Notes: generated from the sequence alone by a model not told the origin. Positions 46,603 to 59,535 are shown, numbered from the stretch's first letter. The stretch: DNA of 64,000 nt from Otis tarda (GCA_026413225.1 CM048552.1:131391053-131455052), one strand, 5' to 3'. Made by a program: numbers and translations.

Positions 46603-49600
46603 TGGAAGGAACCTTTGGGGCCAAGGATCCTTTCATGAGGCCAAGAGGCAGGAAAGCTTGGCACGGCTCTTGCCAGATATCAGTATGGATTTTTTGGAAG
46701 CTGAACAGCAGCTTCCAAATCATAGGTAGTATTTTTGCAGATAAAAAGAGAGCGCATCTGTCTAAAGACTGAAATCTTGGGATCCAGAAAACAATCCTCT
46801 GTGGACTGAGAAAATTATATTAGGTTGAGGTGCCTCCATGAATTGTGTGATATATTATGGAAGGTTCAGGAATGGAGCTCCCCCAGGAATTGTGTGATGT
46901 ATTACAAAAAGCCTGTACATTTGCAATAACACAGTTTCCTGTTAGCACCAAGATATTGAAGACAACTGTTTTGTGGTAACCACATGTGCTCTTGCTTTGA
47001 GTATTGTCATTTAAAAGCCTGTCAATACAAATTATTGATACTATGTTCTTTAACTGCTTTTCAAAAACTTAAGAGCCATATCCTTTGCAGACACGAATCA
47101 AAACAAATCAGTAGAGATGTGATGATTTTCGCTAGCTGAAGATTTTATCCTGGATGTTCTTCTCCGAAAATCGAGGCACCAGACCTTGAGTCTAACCAAT
47201 CTATATCGGGTATGGGATCAAAGAGAGGCACAAAGCACTTCAGGCCATGCTCTCCAGCTGATCACTTTTATGATCCTCACACATTTTTCTGTATTGGAGG
47301 CCTCAAGAAGTAAGCACAGGAATCCATGTTAGAAGACAGCTCTGAGGTGAATTACAAACATCCCAAGGTCCCATCCCCCCAGCTCCTTACCTGATTCTTC
47401 TTTAACTATAAGTATTTGCATAGATTGTTGCCACTTCTGTAAGTCTTCCCAACACCACTGTTTAATCAGAATAGCCTGACACTTTGTATTCTGGATTGTG
47501 GAGACTGATTAGAGCTCACTGATTTTGCCAGGATGAAGAATTCGTTAAAGAACTATGTCTTGACAACATGTTTTGCTGGGAGAATGTGGGTTGTTTTCTT
47601 TTATATTGAAGATCTTCAGCATTAGAATTTGAAAAAGTATTTCATGTTTCCATTTTAAATTGTGATTAAATTCTCTTACACTATTTTTTTTTCTTACTTT
47701 GTCTCACACTGGAGAAAGAGTGAATAAAACCAAATTAAAAGAAAAAAAAATCCACTATCACTCCAGGTATTTCACTGAGAGAAAAAAATAGAAAATTAAA
47801 TTATAAAAATGGTTCTGAAATTTTAATAAATTTTGAAAGAAACAAAAACTTTCAAATTAAAACTTATTTGCATAACAGGCTTACCTCTTATTAATGCTGC
47901 TATTTACCTGCACATTTTCCATTTGTTCATTATAAGCTCTCTTAAACGGACAGTTTATCGTAGCTTCCCATCAAGAACTCCTCTGCATGAACAAATCTGC
48001 CAACAAAAGCCAAGAAATAACCAGGAAGTGACTTCTGTGAAAGCTCAGCAGTGTTCTTAATTGCTGAGTACTAGAGCATCTAACGTCTGGGAACAGAAGG
48101 ACTTTCCTCAAAATCGAAGATAAAGCTGACTTGTGAGCTTGCATCTCGCACAATGACTCAGAGCCAGACTCCTGAGTAAGAGAATTTCATTGTTCGTTCC
48201 ACAGAATATTGTTAAATTACAAATTAGCAAAAGTGCTAGTCTGTACTCTCAGGCTGACATATGAATATGCATTATTCATTGCATTCTCATTATTTCCTTT
48301 TCTTTCATAAAGCAGGAAATGAAAGACTAAAGAATTCAGCGTGAGGTGAGCTGAAACTATTGATGCAATCAATTTTAGCCATATGTCCATTTTTATGTAT
48401 TTAACCCCCACTTTTCCCTTTTTCTCTCTCCCTTCTTCCATTATGTCTTGTCATCTGTTCCATCTATGTTTACAGCAGCACTGGAAGACTAAACTTGTAC
48501 TCCAGCCTCCAGCTATTACAGCAGTGTAATTATCAAGAATACTTGAATCCCTTTTAACACAAATTGCCATCACTGTGTTTCACCTGTTAATCAGATTTTA
48601 GCACTTAGAGACAACATTGTCTTCTTTTTTTTAAATTTTTTTTAATTTTATTTAAGGCAGTTTTAATAAAGTGTCCAGTTACAAGGTTTATATTGCAGTC
48701 TTCTGATTTTTAACTTTTGCGTACACGTGAGTAGTAATCCACTTGATTTCTCCCTTTTTTGCTCCTCCTGGTAAAAGCATTCTCCAGTTAATAATCCACT
48801 GCATCACAGAAACTTTCTGAATTTTCCTTTTGAATTTCATTGTAAATGAGTAGTGAAATGAGTGTAAGACAAGTATAAGATGTCAGATTTTGAAAGAGAT
48901 TTTAAAAGACATTCTTTCTTACCTTCTCAAAAGCCCCAAAGGGATGAGTGACCGAATGTGCACCAAACACCTACAATTTACCTGGCGATACAGACCAGCT
49001 AATTGGGATCAGGGCTAAATGAAAGCATATATTTTGCTTTGAAGTCTATACACACAGTTATAATTTTTCATGACACACTATTGAAAGTGTTTGAGCTGCA
49101 AATGTCAAGGCAATGAAAATTAAAATAAAGCTATGCTTTTTCCTCTTTGGATATCCTCTTTAATAAGTTTGTTTGCATACTGAATTAAAAGTTGAGCTCA
49201 AAACTATGCAGTACAATTATAAACTCTCTTCAAGGGCTGCTTTTACAACTCATTCTGTAGCAGCTCTGAAAATGAAGATTTCAGCTCATTATAAATCTCT
49301 CAGTGCTTAAATTTAAACACCCCACACAATAAAACAAGACCAAAACAGACCCTGTGCATTGATGACTGGCTCCCATACATGAGAACTGGCTGAAGAAAGC
49401 AGCCTCTGATTTGTGAAGAGGTTTCCTCTACCAGCTGAAGGAAACAGGGGTAGGTCGTGTTTAAATTGCTGGACTTCAGTGCCCGGTGTCCTGCTCAACA
49501 CGCCATCCCTCCTGGGCCACCTCACTCCAGGGGGACACTGGTGTGCAACGGGCGGGCTGGGATGGAGCAAACACTTTTCAGCTTGGGATGTGTTCAGGAT

Positions 49601-51164
49601 GCAATCAGAACACGCACTGAAGCCCACAAGTACAAAAAGAGACTGTGAGAAATTTTGTCACAGGATGAGATCTTACCTGTAATGAAGCTCTTTGTCATAT
49701 GATTGGCTTGGCTGAGAAGCAGCATCTGACAAGGCATTTATGCTTTCTGAGCATCAGCGAAAGTCTGAGGCTGCTGTATTGAAACTAATAGCAGCCTCAC
49801 CACTGACTTCAGTGGGAAAAGCTGGACTTCTGACTTCCATCCTCTTTAATTACTATTTTTTTCAACGTTTCCACCCACGAAATCTCTACAATTTCAAGGA
49901 TGTGGTGAACATGTAGAATGTCTGTATGATTCAGTCTAGTAGATCAGTGCATGTCATTACACAAATAAGTTAAGAAACTTCAAATTCCGTCATATATTAA
50001 TGAAGATATATTAATAGTCTGCATGACTTTCCAATGCAAAGGAGCACGTGCTCAGATTCTGAGGTTTCCTTGCTGATCCTTGATAATCTATTTTCCGATT
50101 GTTCATGTGCTAGAAATTACGCTGCCTGTGCTTTGCTGGCACAGACTTACTAGACAAAAGCACAGTATTTCAGGGTATAAGGGAAGCCTTCCAGCATGCT
50201 CCACTGGGCAGAATAAACACCAGCCCTTCTTTAAACCCTTCTGCATCCTGTATTCAATGTCTTCAGCATATTTTAATCAGAAAATAGCAATCATGCAGAG
50301 GATAGCTTTCCTCCATGAAGCACATGTTGATTAAAGAGGTTAATGTTGGCAAGTATGCTGCTGCTGGAACTGCCTGATTCATTAATCTGAAACAAATGAC
50401 CTCATGAACATGTCACTGAAGAGATGTGTTCATGTGATGTCTTAGATTTTGCATGAATTTATTTTCTGTGTGGAATTGATTAGCCAAAGTGAATCAGTTT
50501 GAGAGTACTTGTTTGCCTCTGCTCACTTCAAATATTTAATTATTTTCTAATTAAAAGAAGGAAATCCTTTAATCAGTAATTTTATAAACAAGAAGATATC
50601 ATTTCTTTTTCATATACTTCACATTCATACTTTGGAATTTCAGGTCAGTGGCACAGATGGGGCTGGGGAAGGATGGGTCCCAGGAGTACATTTTTCTTGT
50701 GAACTGTCTCAGCTTGCCCTTGGCCCAGCCCCTGCGGCCTGACAGTGCTCTGTAGTAGGACAGGAAATTAGGGTAATGTTAAATTGCAGAATGCCACATC
50801 ATCTGGAGACACCTGAGCTAACACCATGGGAATATCTACAATTCAGGCTAACACACTTACACCAGGCAGGAGACCATATTCTGTGGGCACAGCCTGGAAA
50901 TATAGGTAGATATAAGCACATTTAGGAGATATCCAACTATCTGCTAAGAAGAAAATCTGCCACAAAATTTTCCTTTGAATCATCAAAGCAAGACCAAGGA
51001 TCATTGGAAAAAAAACCTGTTTGTACTGTGACTTTGAAGGAGCAAAGTGTTTTGGAAGTACTGTCCAGCAAAACATAAGGAATAGCTGTCCAAAGCAAAG
51101 AAAGATTTGCACGACGGGCACTGACTGATGTTGCTGTTCAGGGAACTGTTCTTCCGAGCTCCAC
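46603..51164. other. Single-copy AT-rich DNA, no gene recognised
   Basis: No further repeat family is recognised. A 17-base word (AATTGTGTGATRTATTA) occurs twice, at 46841 and 46888. The stretch 47.6-49.3 kb is very AT-rich with several T and A runs (for example 48626-48655). The last five bases (TCCAC) are the left target duplication of the LTR that follows. Confidence 0.5.
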
Positions 51165-51624
51165 TGTCATAGTTTAGCCCTGATCAGGACCAGACTACAC
51201 AGTCTCTCTTTCACTCCCCCTACCCTCCAGGGGGACAGAAAGGAGAATTTGTAAACAAAAGGCAGCAAAAATGCTTGGGTTGAGATGAAACAAACAAAAA
51301 AAAATTTAAAAGCATTAACAGAAAAAAAAAAACCCACAAAACAGTGATGGAAAACAAATAGAGTACAATGGCTTACAACAAATCTCCACACCCAGTTTCT
51401 TCCCACATAGCAAAAGGCTCTCCTTAGCACCCTCCTCACTTATATACTGAGCATGATGTCACATGGGACAGAACAGCCCTTTGGCTAATTTGGGTAAACT
51501 TACCCCAGCTGTTAGTTAATTAGTAAACTATCCCAGCTGGGTGCCCCAGCCATAGGGGCCACCAGCTATGGTTCTCCTCCCAGCTCAGGTGAATATTAAC
51601 TCTATCCTAGCCAGGACCAGGACA
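51165..51624 (-). mobile_element. Solo LTR, 460 bp, antisense, perfect 5-bp target duplication
   Basis: Termini are TGTCATAG...GGACCAGGACA, and the flanks TCCAC (51160-51164 and 51625-51629) are identical, so both boundaries are secure. On the minus strand the U3 part (51624 down to about 51441) matches the LTR at 29739, and the TATA box is read from CACTTATATACTGAGCA (51437-51453). The opposite end matches the first 64 bp of the LTR at 6733. No canonical AATAAA was found. A-rich runs at 51290-51340 may mark the R region. A 5-bp duplication is typical of ERVL-type integration. No internal retroviral sequence adjoins, so it is a recombined solo LTR. Confidence 0.92.
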
Positions 51625-51629
51625 TCCAC

Positions 51630-54299
51630 CTTTTGTGTCAGGCTTCACTCCTGTAAACTACAAAAGCTTCATTGCGCCAAGCCACTTATGGTTAAAGTTT
51701 TGGGTTTGGTTGGAGCTCTGTACAATTGTGGGGTTTTTTCAGTTTTCCACTAAATGCACCCTTTTGTTTGGAATGGCAAAGGTAGATATTGGAGTGGGTT
51801 TGTCTAACTTCCTGTCAAATCAGTGTTTATTCACAGAGACGTCTTTTGTTGGGGTGTCACAGAAAGTTACATAGCATAGTTCACCGTGGAGATTTAGCTA
51901 ATCTGTTTCAGCATGAAGCACTTGCCGGATTTGCAAGCAATGGGACTTCTTGTTAGACAGTGGGTTCCAAGACCTTGTTTTACTTTTAGGGGGCTTAGAC
52001 TCTTAACAGGATAAGGATTTTGTCTTCTCCTGCATACCGCCTATTGCCTACCATAGGAAAAACGGAAGGGGCTTAATCTCTTTTTTTTTTTTCAGAGACA
52101 TCCAAATATAAAATTTGCTTGGGAAATTGACTTAAAGGATGATGTGGATGACAGTTTCCAGAACTTAACTCTGGTGTCAGTAAACACATACTGATGAAGT
52201 CAGCTGATTTCCTCTGCTCAAAAAATTTCAACGGAAAAACAATGAAAGTTTCTTCCTATTTCCTCACTAAAAGTTAGATTAGGGCATACTGGCAGCAGAG
52301 TGACGAAAGGGGATTTCCTGTTTGGGTTTGACACTTATTTATTAGTTTTGTTGAGTGGCAGGTGTAAGACAGACAGAAGAAGGTAGCTGCATATCCAAAT
52401 AAATAAAAGGTATTAGAGTAGCACATTTATGCATGTGCACTAAGCTTTGACCCTTTGTTCTGACAGTCAGCATTTAGCAAAACCCTTTAGTGTGTATTTA
52501 AGTGAAAACAGAAAATAGGTGGTTTTGTAACAAAAACAACGATGTTGGCGTCTTTGACGATAGGTAACAACTGGAGATATCTTCATGTGGGTTTCCCCAA
52601 TTGTAACTGATACTGCACTTGCCCTAACTTAATGAGAAATTATTCATCTCTGTTGTATAAAGCCTTTAATTAAGTTCTTCTGTGTGGATGTGTAACAAAG
52701 CTGGAGCCTGGCACACGAGAACCTTTTAACACATTACTGAACTGCTTTTCTCCAGGAAAGAGAGTGTTACAGCTTACTAGACCTCTTAAACTGAAAGCGG
52801 CCTTGTTTTGTGAATTATTTGTTTCCCAGTGGCAATTAAGGGATTACATGACTATCTGAGTCTCACTTGTGCCAGAAACTGGACAGAGACTTAAAGGAAG
52901 GTGCTTCACATCTTGAAGAGCTGTTGTTACACTAAATTCAGAGGCCAGGGCAGAGAGAGGGGGGAAGAGGGAGGAATAGGATCCCAGCAGCATTACATGT
53001 TTTCGTCTCACTAAGAGCTGCTCAGCAGTAGAGCCAGAGATACACCACATCATCCCTGGCCCTCTGTCTGGAGCTCTGTGCACCAAGATTAAACCTTTCC
53101 CACAAAATGTCCTAATGGCTATAGAAGAAAGTTGTGTTTGTGCATAAAATGTACAATCACCTGGCCAGTAAAAAGAGCTGAATGCTTGTGTGTTTAGTTT
53201 AATCAAAACTACTTTGAAGCAATTCTGCCCATTATTAAAACCTGTAATTCCTTTCTACAGGTGTGCAGTCACTAGTCATCTAGTTTATCATCTTTTGGTC
53301 AGTTTTCTTTAAAAGTTGCAGCTAATAATTAGTGAATATGAAAAATCCATGTAGTCACAGCCTTTGATTTCATTAGAGCACAAAGGCAGGCTTAACAGTG
53401 ATCAGACACTTTGCTTTTAACTTTGGTATCTGAGTGTGCCTCATACTTCTTAAACTGATTTTTTTAATCTATTTATGATCCTATCTTCATATTTCTCATT
53501 TTATATTTGTAGCTACTTTGGTCATTTGGTCTGTCAAACTTTGTTCTGTTTTTGCCAACTCTGATCTCAGCACAGTGGGATTTCTGATCATCTTTGGGTG
53601 AATCTCAACTCTAGGTACCCCCATGGGGCTCTGTGTCAGTGGAAATTTTCCAGGGATATATGAAAGAGCTGGGTCTTCAAATTTTGGGCTGACGTGGCTT
53701 GATTGTATTTGCTTGTAGTTGAGATCATACAATGTGATCAACTTCAAGGGATATTGCATCAAGTGTCCTTTGAGAGAACTAACAGGCAAGTCTACTTCGA
53801 ACCATCTGTATTTCTCTCCAGACAAATTTTTTAATGAAGTCACCTATCTTTTCTGTCTCAGTAACAGACAAAATAAATGTTGTCTTTCTACTTTTCTGAT
53901 GGCCTTCTAACTTATGTGGGGGGAGGGAGAACATCTCTCTCTTTTCTCCTTATGTCGAGGCCTTTCAAGAAGGAGGAAAAAGAAAAAATAAAAGAAAACC
54001 TGGACTCAGTAATGACAAAGCATCTAATTGTTCAACTAACAGAAGGAAATGAGATCAATGGAAAAAAAAAAGTAGATTGCTGTTTTGATATTAACATAAT
54101 CGTGACTGTCAAATGTGCACTCCTGGAAATTAAAAAATCTTCTTATGCACAAAGGTTGCTAAAATGAAAATAAATTATCCTTACAAAAAAAACCCATTTC
54201 TTTCAGCTTTTTATTTCCTTACTATTGCCTTTGATGTTGTCTGTATTTTAGTAGTAATTTGCCTAGGGTTTTGGTCTATTTCCTGAGTTCAATCCAAAT
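51630..54299. other. Single-copy DNA, nothing recognised
   Basis: There is no recognised repeat or supported exon. A T13 run lies near 52081-52093. Frames at 52844-53206 and 53496-53843 (minus) lack family character. Confidence 0.45.
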
Positions 54300-54517
54300 C
54301 CTGTTGGGTGCGCTTGAGGAATATCACCATTCTGCAGCCAGTTGTATCTGATCCAGAGCTTAAAATGGTTATTCATGCTTTTGTTACCTCAAGATTAGAC
54401 TATTCAAACTCCTTACTGGTTGGTTTCCCTGATAATGTCTTCTATGAACTCCTACTGTTACAAAATATGTTTGCTGAAGTGATGCACTGCCTGCAAAGTC
54501 ACTATAGTAGCTATTGA
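54300..54517 (+). mobile_element. Ancient LINE relic: reverse transcriptase fragment, L2/CR1-like
   Basis: The plus frame from 54308 to the TGA at 54517 is open for 69 codons. It reads LRNITILQPV, then VIHAFVTSRLDYSNSLLVGF, then a LQN-containing helix. HAFVTSRLDY-N-LL-G-P is the hallmark of the segment downstream of the catalytic FADD box in L2, CR1-like and related non-LTR retrotransposons, whose usual form has Cys where this copy has Ser (DYS for DYC). The match fades at both ends and after the stop. It differs clearly from the younger avian CR1 copies in this window. Nothing suggests activity. Confidence 0.75.
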
Positions 54518-56237
54518 TTAACTGCTGCTTTTATTAAATTTAGATTATTCCATGAACCTACAAAAAAAACATGAACAGCCACAGTATGACATGTTCCTGA
54601 AAATTTTGTCAGTACAGGGACAGACTGTTTTTTGTCTGCTTCAGGAACACCTTCATTTAAGAATTGTCTCTGTGGTCTTCAGTGGGACACTATGGACTAA
54701 GGTTAGTAAAAAGAAACATGGCAGAAATGGCCCATAACGAGGTAAATCTGTCAGATGTCACAGAGGTAGCTTTCATTAATGATATAAAGCACTAATTTTA
54801 ATAGTGTTTTATACTAATTTCAGCTGTTGTAAGCCCACAGGTGGCTTTTAACCACTTGCTTTAATACAGCAGAATCCATTCTTCCTTTTAGCATTCAGTG
54901 TAGTTTCCCTTAGCCCCTTTATACAAACACAAAAAAATGGAGCAAAACAGCACAAATCTTAGCATAGATACTTTTCTAGTTTAATAACAACATAAAAAGG
55001 AATCTGAAAAAAAACCTCTTAAATTCACAGAGCTTCTATCTCTGCATGCATGCATGTGTGCGTACAAGAGACAAGGAGGCAGAGGAAGAAATAAATGCAA
55101 GGAAGGGGAGTCCTGAGACATAGACTCAGACCAAAAAATTTAAGTGTCATCCAGACTTAAGCCTGTCAGAAATACAAATTTACATTCTGATCCAGCCAAA
55201 TACCTAGTGAATTGGATGTTACAGATACGATTAGATGAAAAAATCCCAATGTCCATTTTTATTTAACTTCTTCTCTTCTGATTACAGGATGTTCAGACAC
55301 CGCCTCACTTCAAACTGTTGACCCAGCACGTATCATAACATCCATTCTCACCCTGACCCCAGTGCCACAAAACAACCAATGCTGCACTGGCAGCTCCATC
55401 TTTCGTGGGCTGAAATCTGCCCTCTCTGCTCACTGTATGAGAGGCTGCACGATGTCCCTTGATCTGTCACCCAAGTATGAACAGCTGCACAAGTAACCTG
55501 ATTTTTTTTTTAAGGCATCACAAGCTAAAGGAGCAGAAAACTTTCAGAGAGGTCTTTTGCACAGCACATGTGGAACTGTGCTTTCCCTAGCTGCCATCAT
55601 CAGAGAGAACTTCTTTTAACACAGAAAAGTATGAAAGCACTCCTTGCAGTAAAAATTAGCAATGTCACCTTATATGCTAATTAAGGACTTTTAAATTGTG
55701 TACAGAGCTGTATTCCTCTGAACTGTGCAAACGGGGATAAAATCAAATCCATTTTCACTTTTTACATCATCAGAATTTACTTGTATAGTATTGCCAGGGT
55801 ATAAATGCTTTCATATAATGTGTTTTATGCACGTGTATGAAAAATTAAAGGAGGTTGAGTAACTTCATCGAAACCATAGAAAGTCCACAGTGAACACTCC
55901 AAAGCAAAAGCCTGAATGAATATCAGAGATTTAAAATGTGCCCCGAAGGCTGAAGGTCAAAAGACTCTGGCTTGGACAGAACAATGAAGGGATCAAGTTT
56001 CAAAGGACAGTGGCCTCCCCTGAGCCCTTCTGGCCTCTGGTCCCCCTGACCATACAATGCAAGGGATTATTCACAAAAATACCTCAGCTGATCTCTATTT
56101 TTTGTGTGGTTTACAGAGAAAGAATCCTGAACCCTGATGATGTGGGACTACACTAGCTAAATCAAGACCTCTCAGAACCAGGTGGGCAGCAAAAGTCTGA
56201 AAAGCAATCTTGATATTCTCCCCATAATTGTGGCCAA
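54518..56237. other. Single-copy DNA, nothing clearly recognised
   Basis: The first ~200 bases might hold further decayed LINE sequence but no motif was recognised. A short TGCATGCATGCATG run lies near 55043. There is no supported exon. Confidence 0.4.
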
Positions 56238-56308
56238 TTAAAAAACAAACAAACAAACAAACAAACAAAAACAAAACAAAACAAAACAAAAAAAAAACAA
56301 CAAAAAAA
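56238..56308 (+). repeat. (CAAA)n / (CAAAA)n microsatellite
   Basis: About six CAAA units are followed by CAAAA units and an A-rich tail with CAA steps, some 70 bases in all. The T-rich complement gives a false hydrophobic frame on the minus strand. Confidence 0.9.
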
Positions 56309-57570
56309 TCTCTAACAACCAGAACAAGAAGGCGGTTGAGCTTTCTGTAAAGGGTGTATTTGAATGTCAGAGGTGATTCTCATGAGAAGTGGAGAATTAG
56401 GATGCTGTAAATGACTGTGCTGAGAAACTGCTGCTGAAGATGAAACATGGGTATAGCTCTAAAAGCTATTTCTAGCTGATAGTGCCAAGTGGGACTTGTG
56501 AAGTGGAAGTTCTGGGGACCCAAAATTAAGCCCAGACTGGGCAACTTCTTGGCCAAAGATGTTCCTTATCCCATTCCCTCTTGACATGCTATTTCTATTA
56601 TGATTTAAATATATCTCAGCACATTTAATCCTGTCATAAACCTGCCCTCCTGCCAAGGTACAATAAATAAAAATTACAAAAATAGGTTTACCAGAAATTG
56701 TAAATCTAGGAAATACAACATTCTATGGGAATTATTTATATGAATAAGTAGTCAGCTTTCAATGTTAACAATCCTTACTAGCTAAAAGAAGAAAAAATGC
56801 AGATATCAAATGTATCTTTGGATATTGTTGGGAACAAAGGGATAGACTTGGGAACATTTTTAGTAGAATGGGTCTCACTAGAGATCTAACCCTAACTAGG
56901 GAAAGAGGTAACAGGAAGATTATCTCTTCTGTGCATCAGTAAAACAGGGTAATGGTCCCAACAACTTTACAATAGTTTGGACCAAGATTCTTTTCTGTTT
57001 TTTTAAGAGAGGCCTTAGATTACCGTGGCAACAAAGTAATGGCTGAGTGACCTAAACCATCCCAATTGGGACAATAAAATCTCATTTCTCATTCAGCAAT
57101 GTCAAAAGGCTGCTTGAAAAAAAAACATAGTTTCTTACATATCCGTCCACATAATCTGCAAGGCATGCATTTGAAGCTATCCAGAAGCTGGCTGAAGTTG
57201 TTTAAATTTTTTTGTTAGTAATCCAAAGTTGAAGATGGAGAGATTAAGTTAGTCAAAGAAAAAAAAGGCAACTGATACAGTCCAAGCACTATGCTGAACG
57301 TAAATATAAGAAGTGTGATGTCAATGGGCAAAACTAATGTGCAGTAAGCAAGGTCTAATTAGTAAACAAAGTAAGGAGACAATAGACCTTGTTCAAACCC
57401 TGTCCCTGTGACTTGTCAAGAAAGGGCCAAATAAGCTAAATGTGTAGCAATATCTGATCCTATAGAAGTATGTGCATAATTTAAACAGCAACATGGTGAT
57501 GCTTCATAAGGATTTGATGTTTTATCCTTGGTCAACTGTATCGTATTTGTGTAAATTAACACAGAGGAGA
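56309..57570. other. Single-copy AT-rich spacer
   Basis: There is no repeat, RNA gene or supported exon. Confidence 0.45.
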
Positions 57571-57764
57571 TTATATTCTGAAGTTATTGGCAGTGTTTAG
57601 GTACTTAAACTTCTTAATTTTCTCTTGTTCAGAAACCAGAGCAATATGCTTTATTTCTTGTCTAAGAAAATCAGCAAAGATGACTGTGTCATCAACATGT
57701 TCTGGATTTCCAAGAAAAATAGCCCTCCTCAAGCTAATGGCATCTGCAAATGTATTTTCCCCCC
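57571..57764 (-). other. Protein-like open frame, possible terminal exon (unrecognised)
   Basis: On the minus strand a frame of about 64 codons ends in TAA at 57571. Upstream are a branch-point-like CTAAT and a pyrimidine-rich ATTCTTCTTGGTTGATTGCTAAG, a plausible acceptor with its AG at 57765-57766. The frame has no ATG at its head, consistent with an internal start of an exon. The product looks like ordinary soluble protein: AISLRRAIFLGNPEHVDD, then TVIFADFLRQEIKHIALVSE, then a lysine-rich end and NNFRI. No family is recognised and no close AATAAA follows. The 123-codon plus frame over the same bases is less protein-like and is treated as the shadow. Confidence 0.28.
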
Positions 57765-58015
57765 TTAGCAATCAACCAAGAAGAATTAGTGTTGAAAAAA
57801 TGGTAGTGTGGTGCAGTGTGGCTGCAGAAACAAGAGGAAACCATGCTGCGAACCTTCCTTTAACTCACATAAAACTTCCTGTCCCATTGAAAAGTTTTCT
57901 GCCAATAATACCAGCCTCCCTGGGTGGATGGCAGTCACTGGAGGCAGCCAGCGCTTGATGAGTGCACTGCATGAAAGGACTGATGGAAGACAATGCACAG
58001 TATTGTGCCCAGCTT
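57765..58015. other. Sequence upstream of a poly(A) signal, possible retrocopy body
   Basis: The bases leading to the ATTAAA and A25 tract contain short plus frames (for example 57808-58020, with CGCRNKRKPCC) but no recognisable parent gene. If the tail is real, this would be the 3' UTR of a retrocopied transcript. Confidence 0.2.
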
Positions 58016-58062
58016 ATTAAATCTTGCCAATCTCCTCAAAAAAAAAAAAAAAAAAAAAAAAA
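58016..58062 (+). repeat. ATTAAA followed 16 nt later by a 25-A tract
   Basis: ATTAAA (58016-58021) is followed by TCTTGCCAATCTCCTC and then 25 uninterrupted A residues (58038-58062). The spacing equals that between a poly(A) signal and a cleavage site, so the tract may be the genomic trace of a polyadenylated RNA. No target duplication was found around it (the right flank is CAAGCTGACTCAAGG). A simple A-run arising by slippage is the alternative. Confidence 0.45.
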
Positions 58063-59535
58063 CAAGCTGACTCAAGGCAAAGATCTGGCTGACAGCTGAA
58101 CACGAGTCAGAAGTTTCACTAGGCATCTTGGACTTTGTCATTAATTCACTGAGAGAAACTCACTCTCCTCTAGCAACGTCTTTGGGATTTTTGGACGTAG
58201 TACAATTTCCCTCATGTTTGCTTAAAATCTGGTGGGGTTATATTGCCTGGCTGTAGACTGAGATTCCCTAAATATATCTGAAACCTAAAACATTTAATTC
58301 CCCTACTTATTTACTGTGTATATACAGATTTTGGAAATGTGATTATTTCTAGATTTTAAAATAGCTTGTATTTTCAGTTAATGTAGGCACAAATCTAAAA
58401 AGATGGAATGAGGTTTGCAAATTGCATTTACAGCAAAACATTTATTTGAGGGCTGTTTAGGGTACTTTGAAAGTATCTCTTCGGCTGACACATAGCCTAC
58501 CTGCACTGACTTTAAGAATAAACAAAGCAGAGAGAAGACTCAGCTATTGCTTTACACCTCCTAGGAAAAAAAAAAAAGAACTACGGACTCTATAAAAAGG
58601 CCAGCACATTGATCAAGGACGGGACTTAAAATCATCTAGATGTTGACTAAGTGAACTGCAATATTGAATTTATGGAGAAACAATGTTCCTAAGATGAGCA
58701 CAGGTACTTTCTGAAGCACCGTCTTGAGTTGCCAATTTAGCCAGGACACATACATTAGAAATGAAGTCAGGGAAATCATGCTGAAAATGAGTGAATGCAA
58801 TGAGTAAGAGATAGCTAAGTTCACTTAACGAATAAGTAAAAATAAGTAATTGTAAATGAGACAAACGATTGAGTTACTGAGGTGGGTTATTGAGTTAGTG
58901 ATCTCGAGGTAAGGCTGTTGTATAAGAATGCCTTTGATTCTTTTTAATGGTGTGCATTGGGTAAGTCAGAAACTAAGTATGTCAGAAAATGCTTGCAGCT
59001 ATGCAGAAAAGAGAACATGCTGGTGTAGAACCATGCCCCATTGTGACATACAGCTCTGCTGCTCTGCTGCTGCACATATCTTCAAATGAGATTTCAAACA
59101 CAGATTTTACTTCTCTAACCATTTTCTACTATTACTCTTTACCATTCTATAATAAAGAAATAAAATACTTGATACAGGGCTTTTTTGGTCAAATGGATTT
59201 GAGGGCTGCAGACATTTCAAAAGAGGCAGAGAAAACAATAGGATCTTCTCTTAATCCAGAGTATTAGCATTTGGCAAAGATGAGTTTGCTTTTCTTGGCA
59301 GCAAATGTAGCATTAGTTTTGAGGAATTTGGAAACAATCTAAGAGAACACTATGGAAACCTCTTTGGTTAAACTTCATGGTAATATAAAAGGAAAGTCAA
59401 ACTGACTTTAACAAACTTCCTGGAAAGACTGTTTTTTAAAACCTACGTGCTTAAATGCAGAGGGAAGAAACGTCCAGGCACATGTGCAAAACATCACTTA
59501 AAGAAGACAGAATCCCTAAAAACTGCCAAAACATG
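58063..59535. other. Single-copy spacer, nothing recognised
   Basis: A short A12 run lies near 58566. A donor-like GAG/GTAAGG occurs near 58910 without a good acceptor. There is no supported exon. Confidence 0.45.

Noticed and set aside
57587..57958. 123-codon plus-strand frame
   Set aside because: It overlaps the more protein-like minus-strand frame at 57571-57764 and has Cys/Ser-rich shadow composition.
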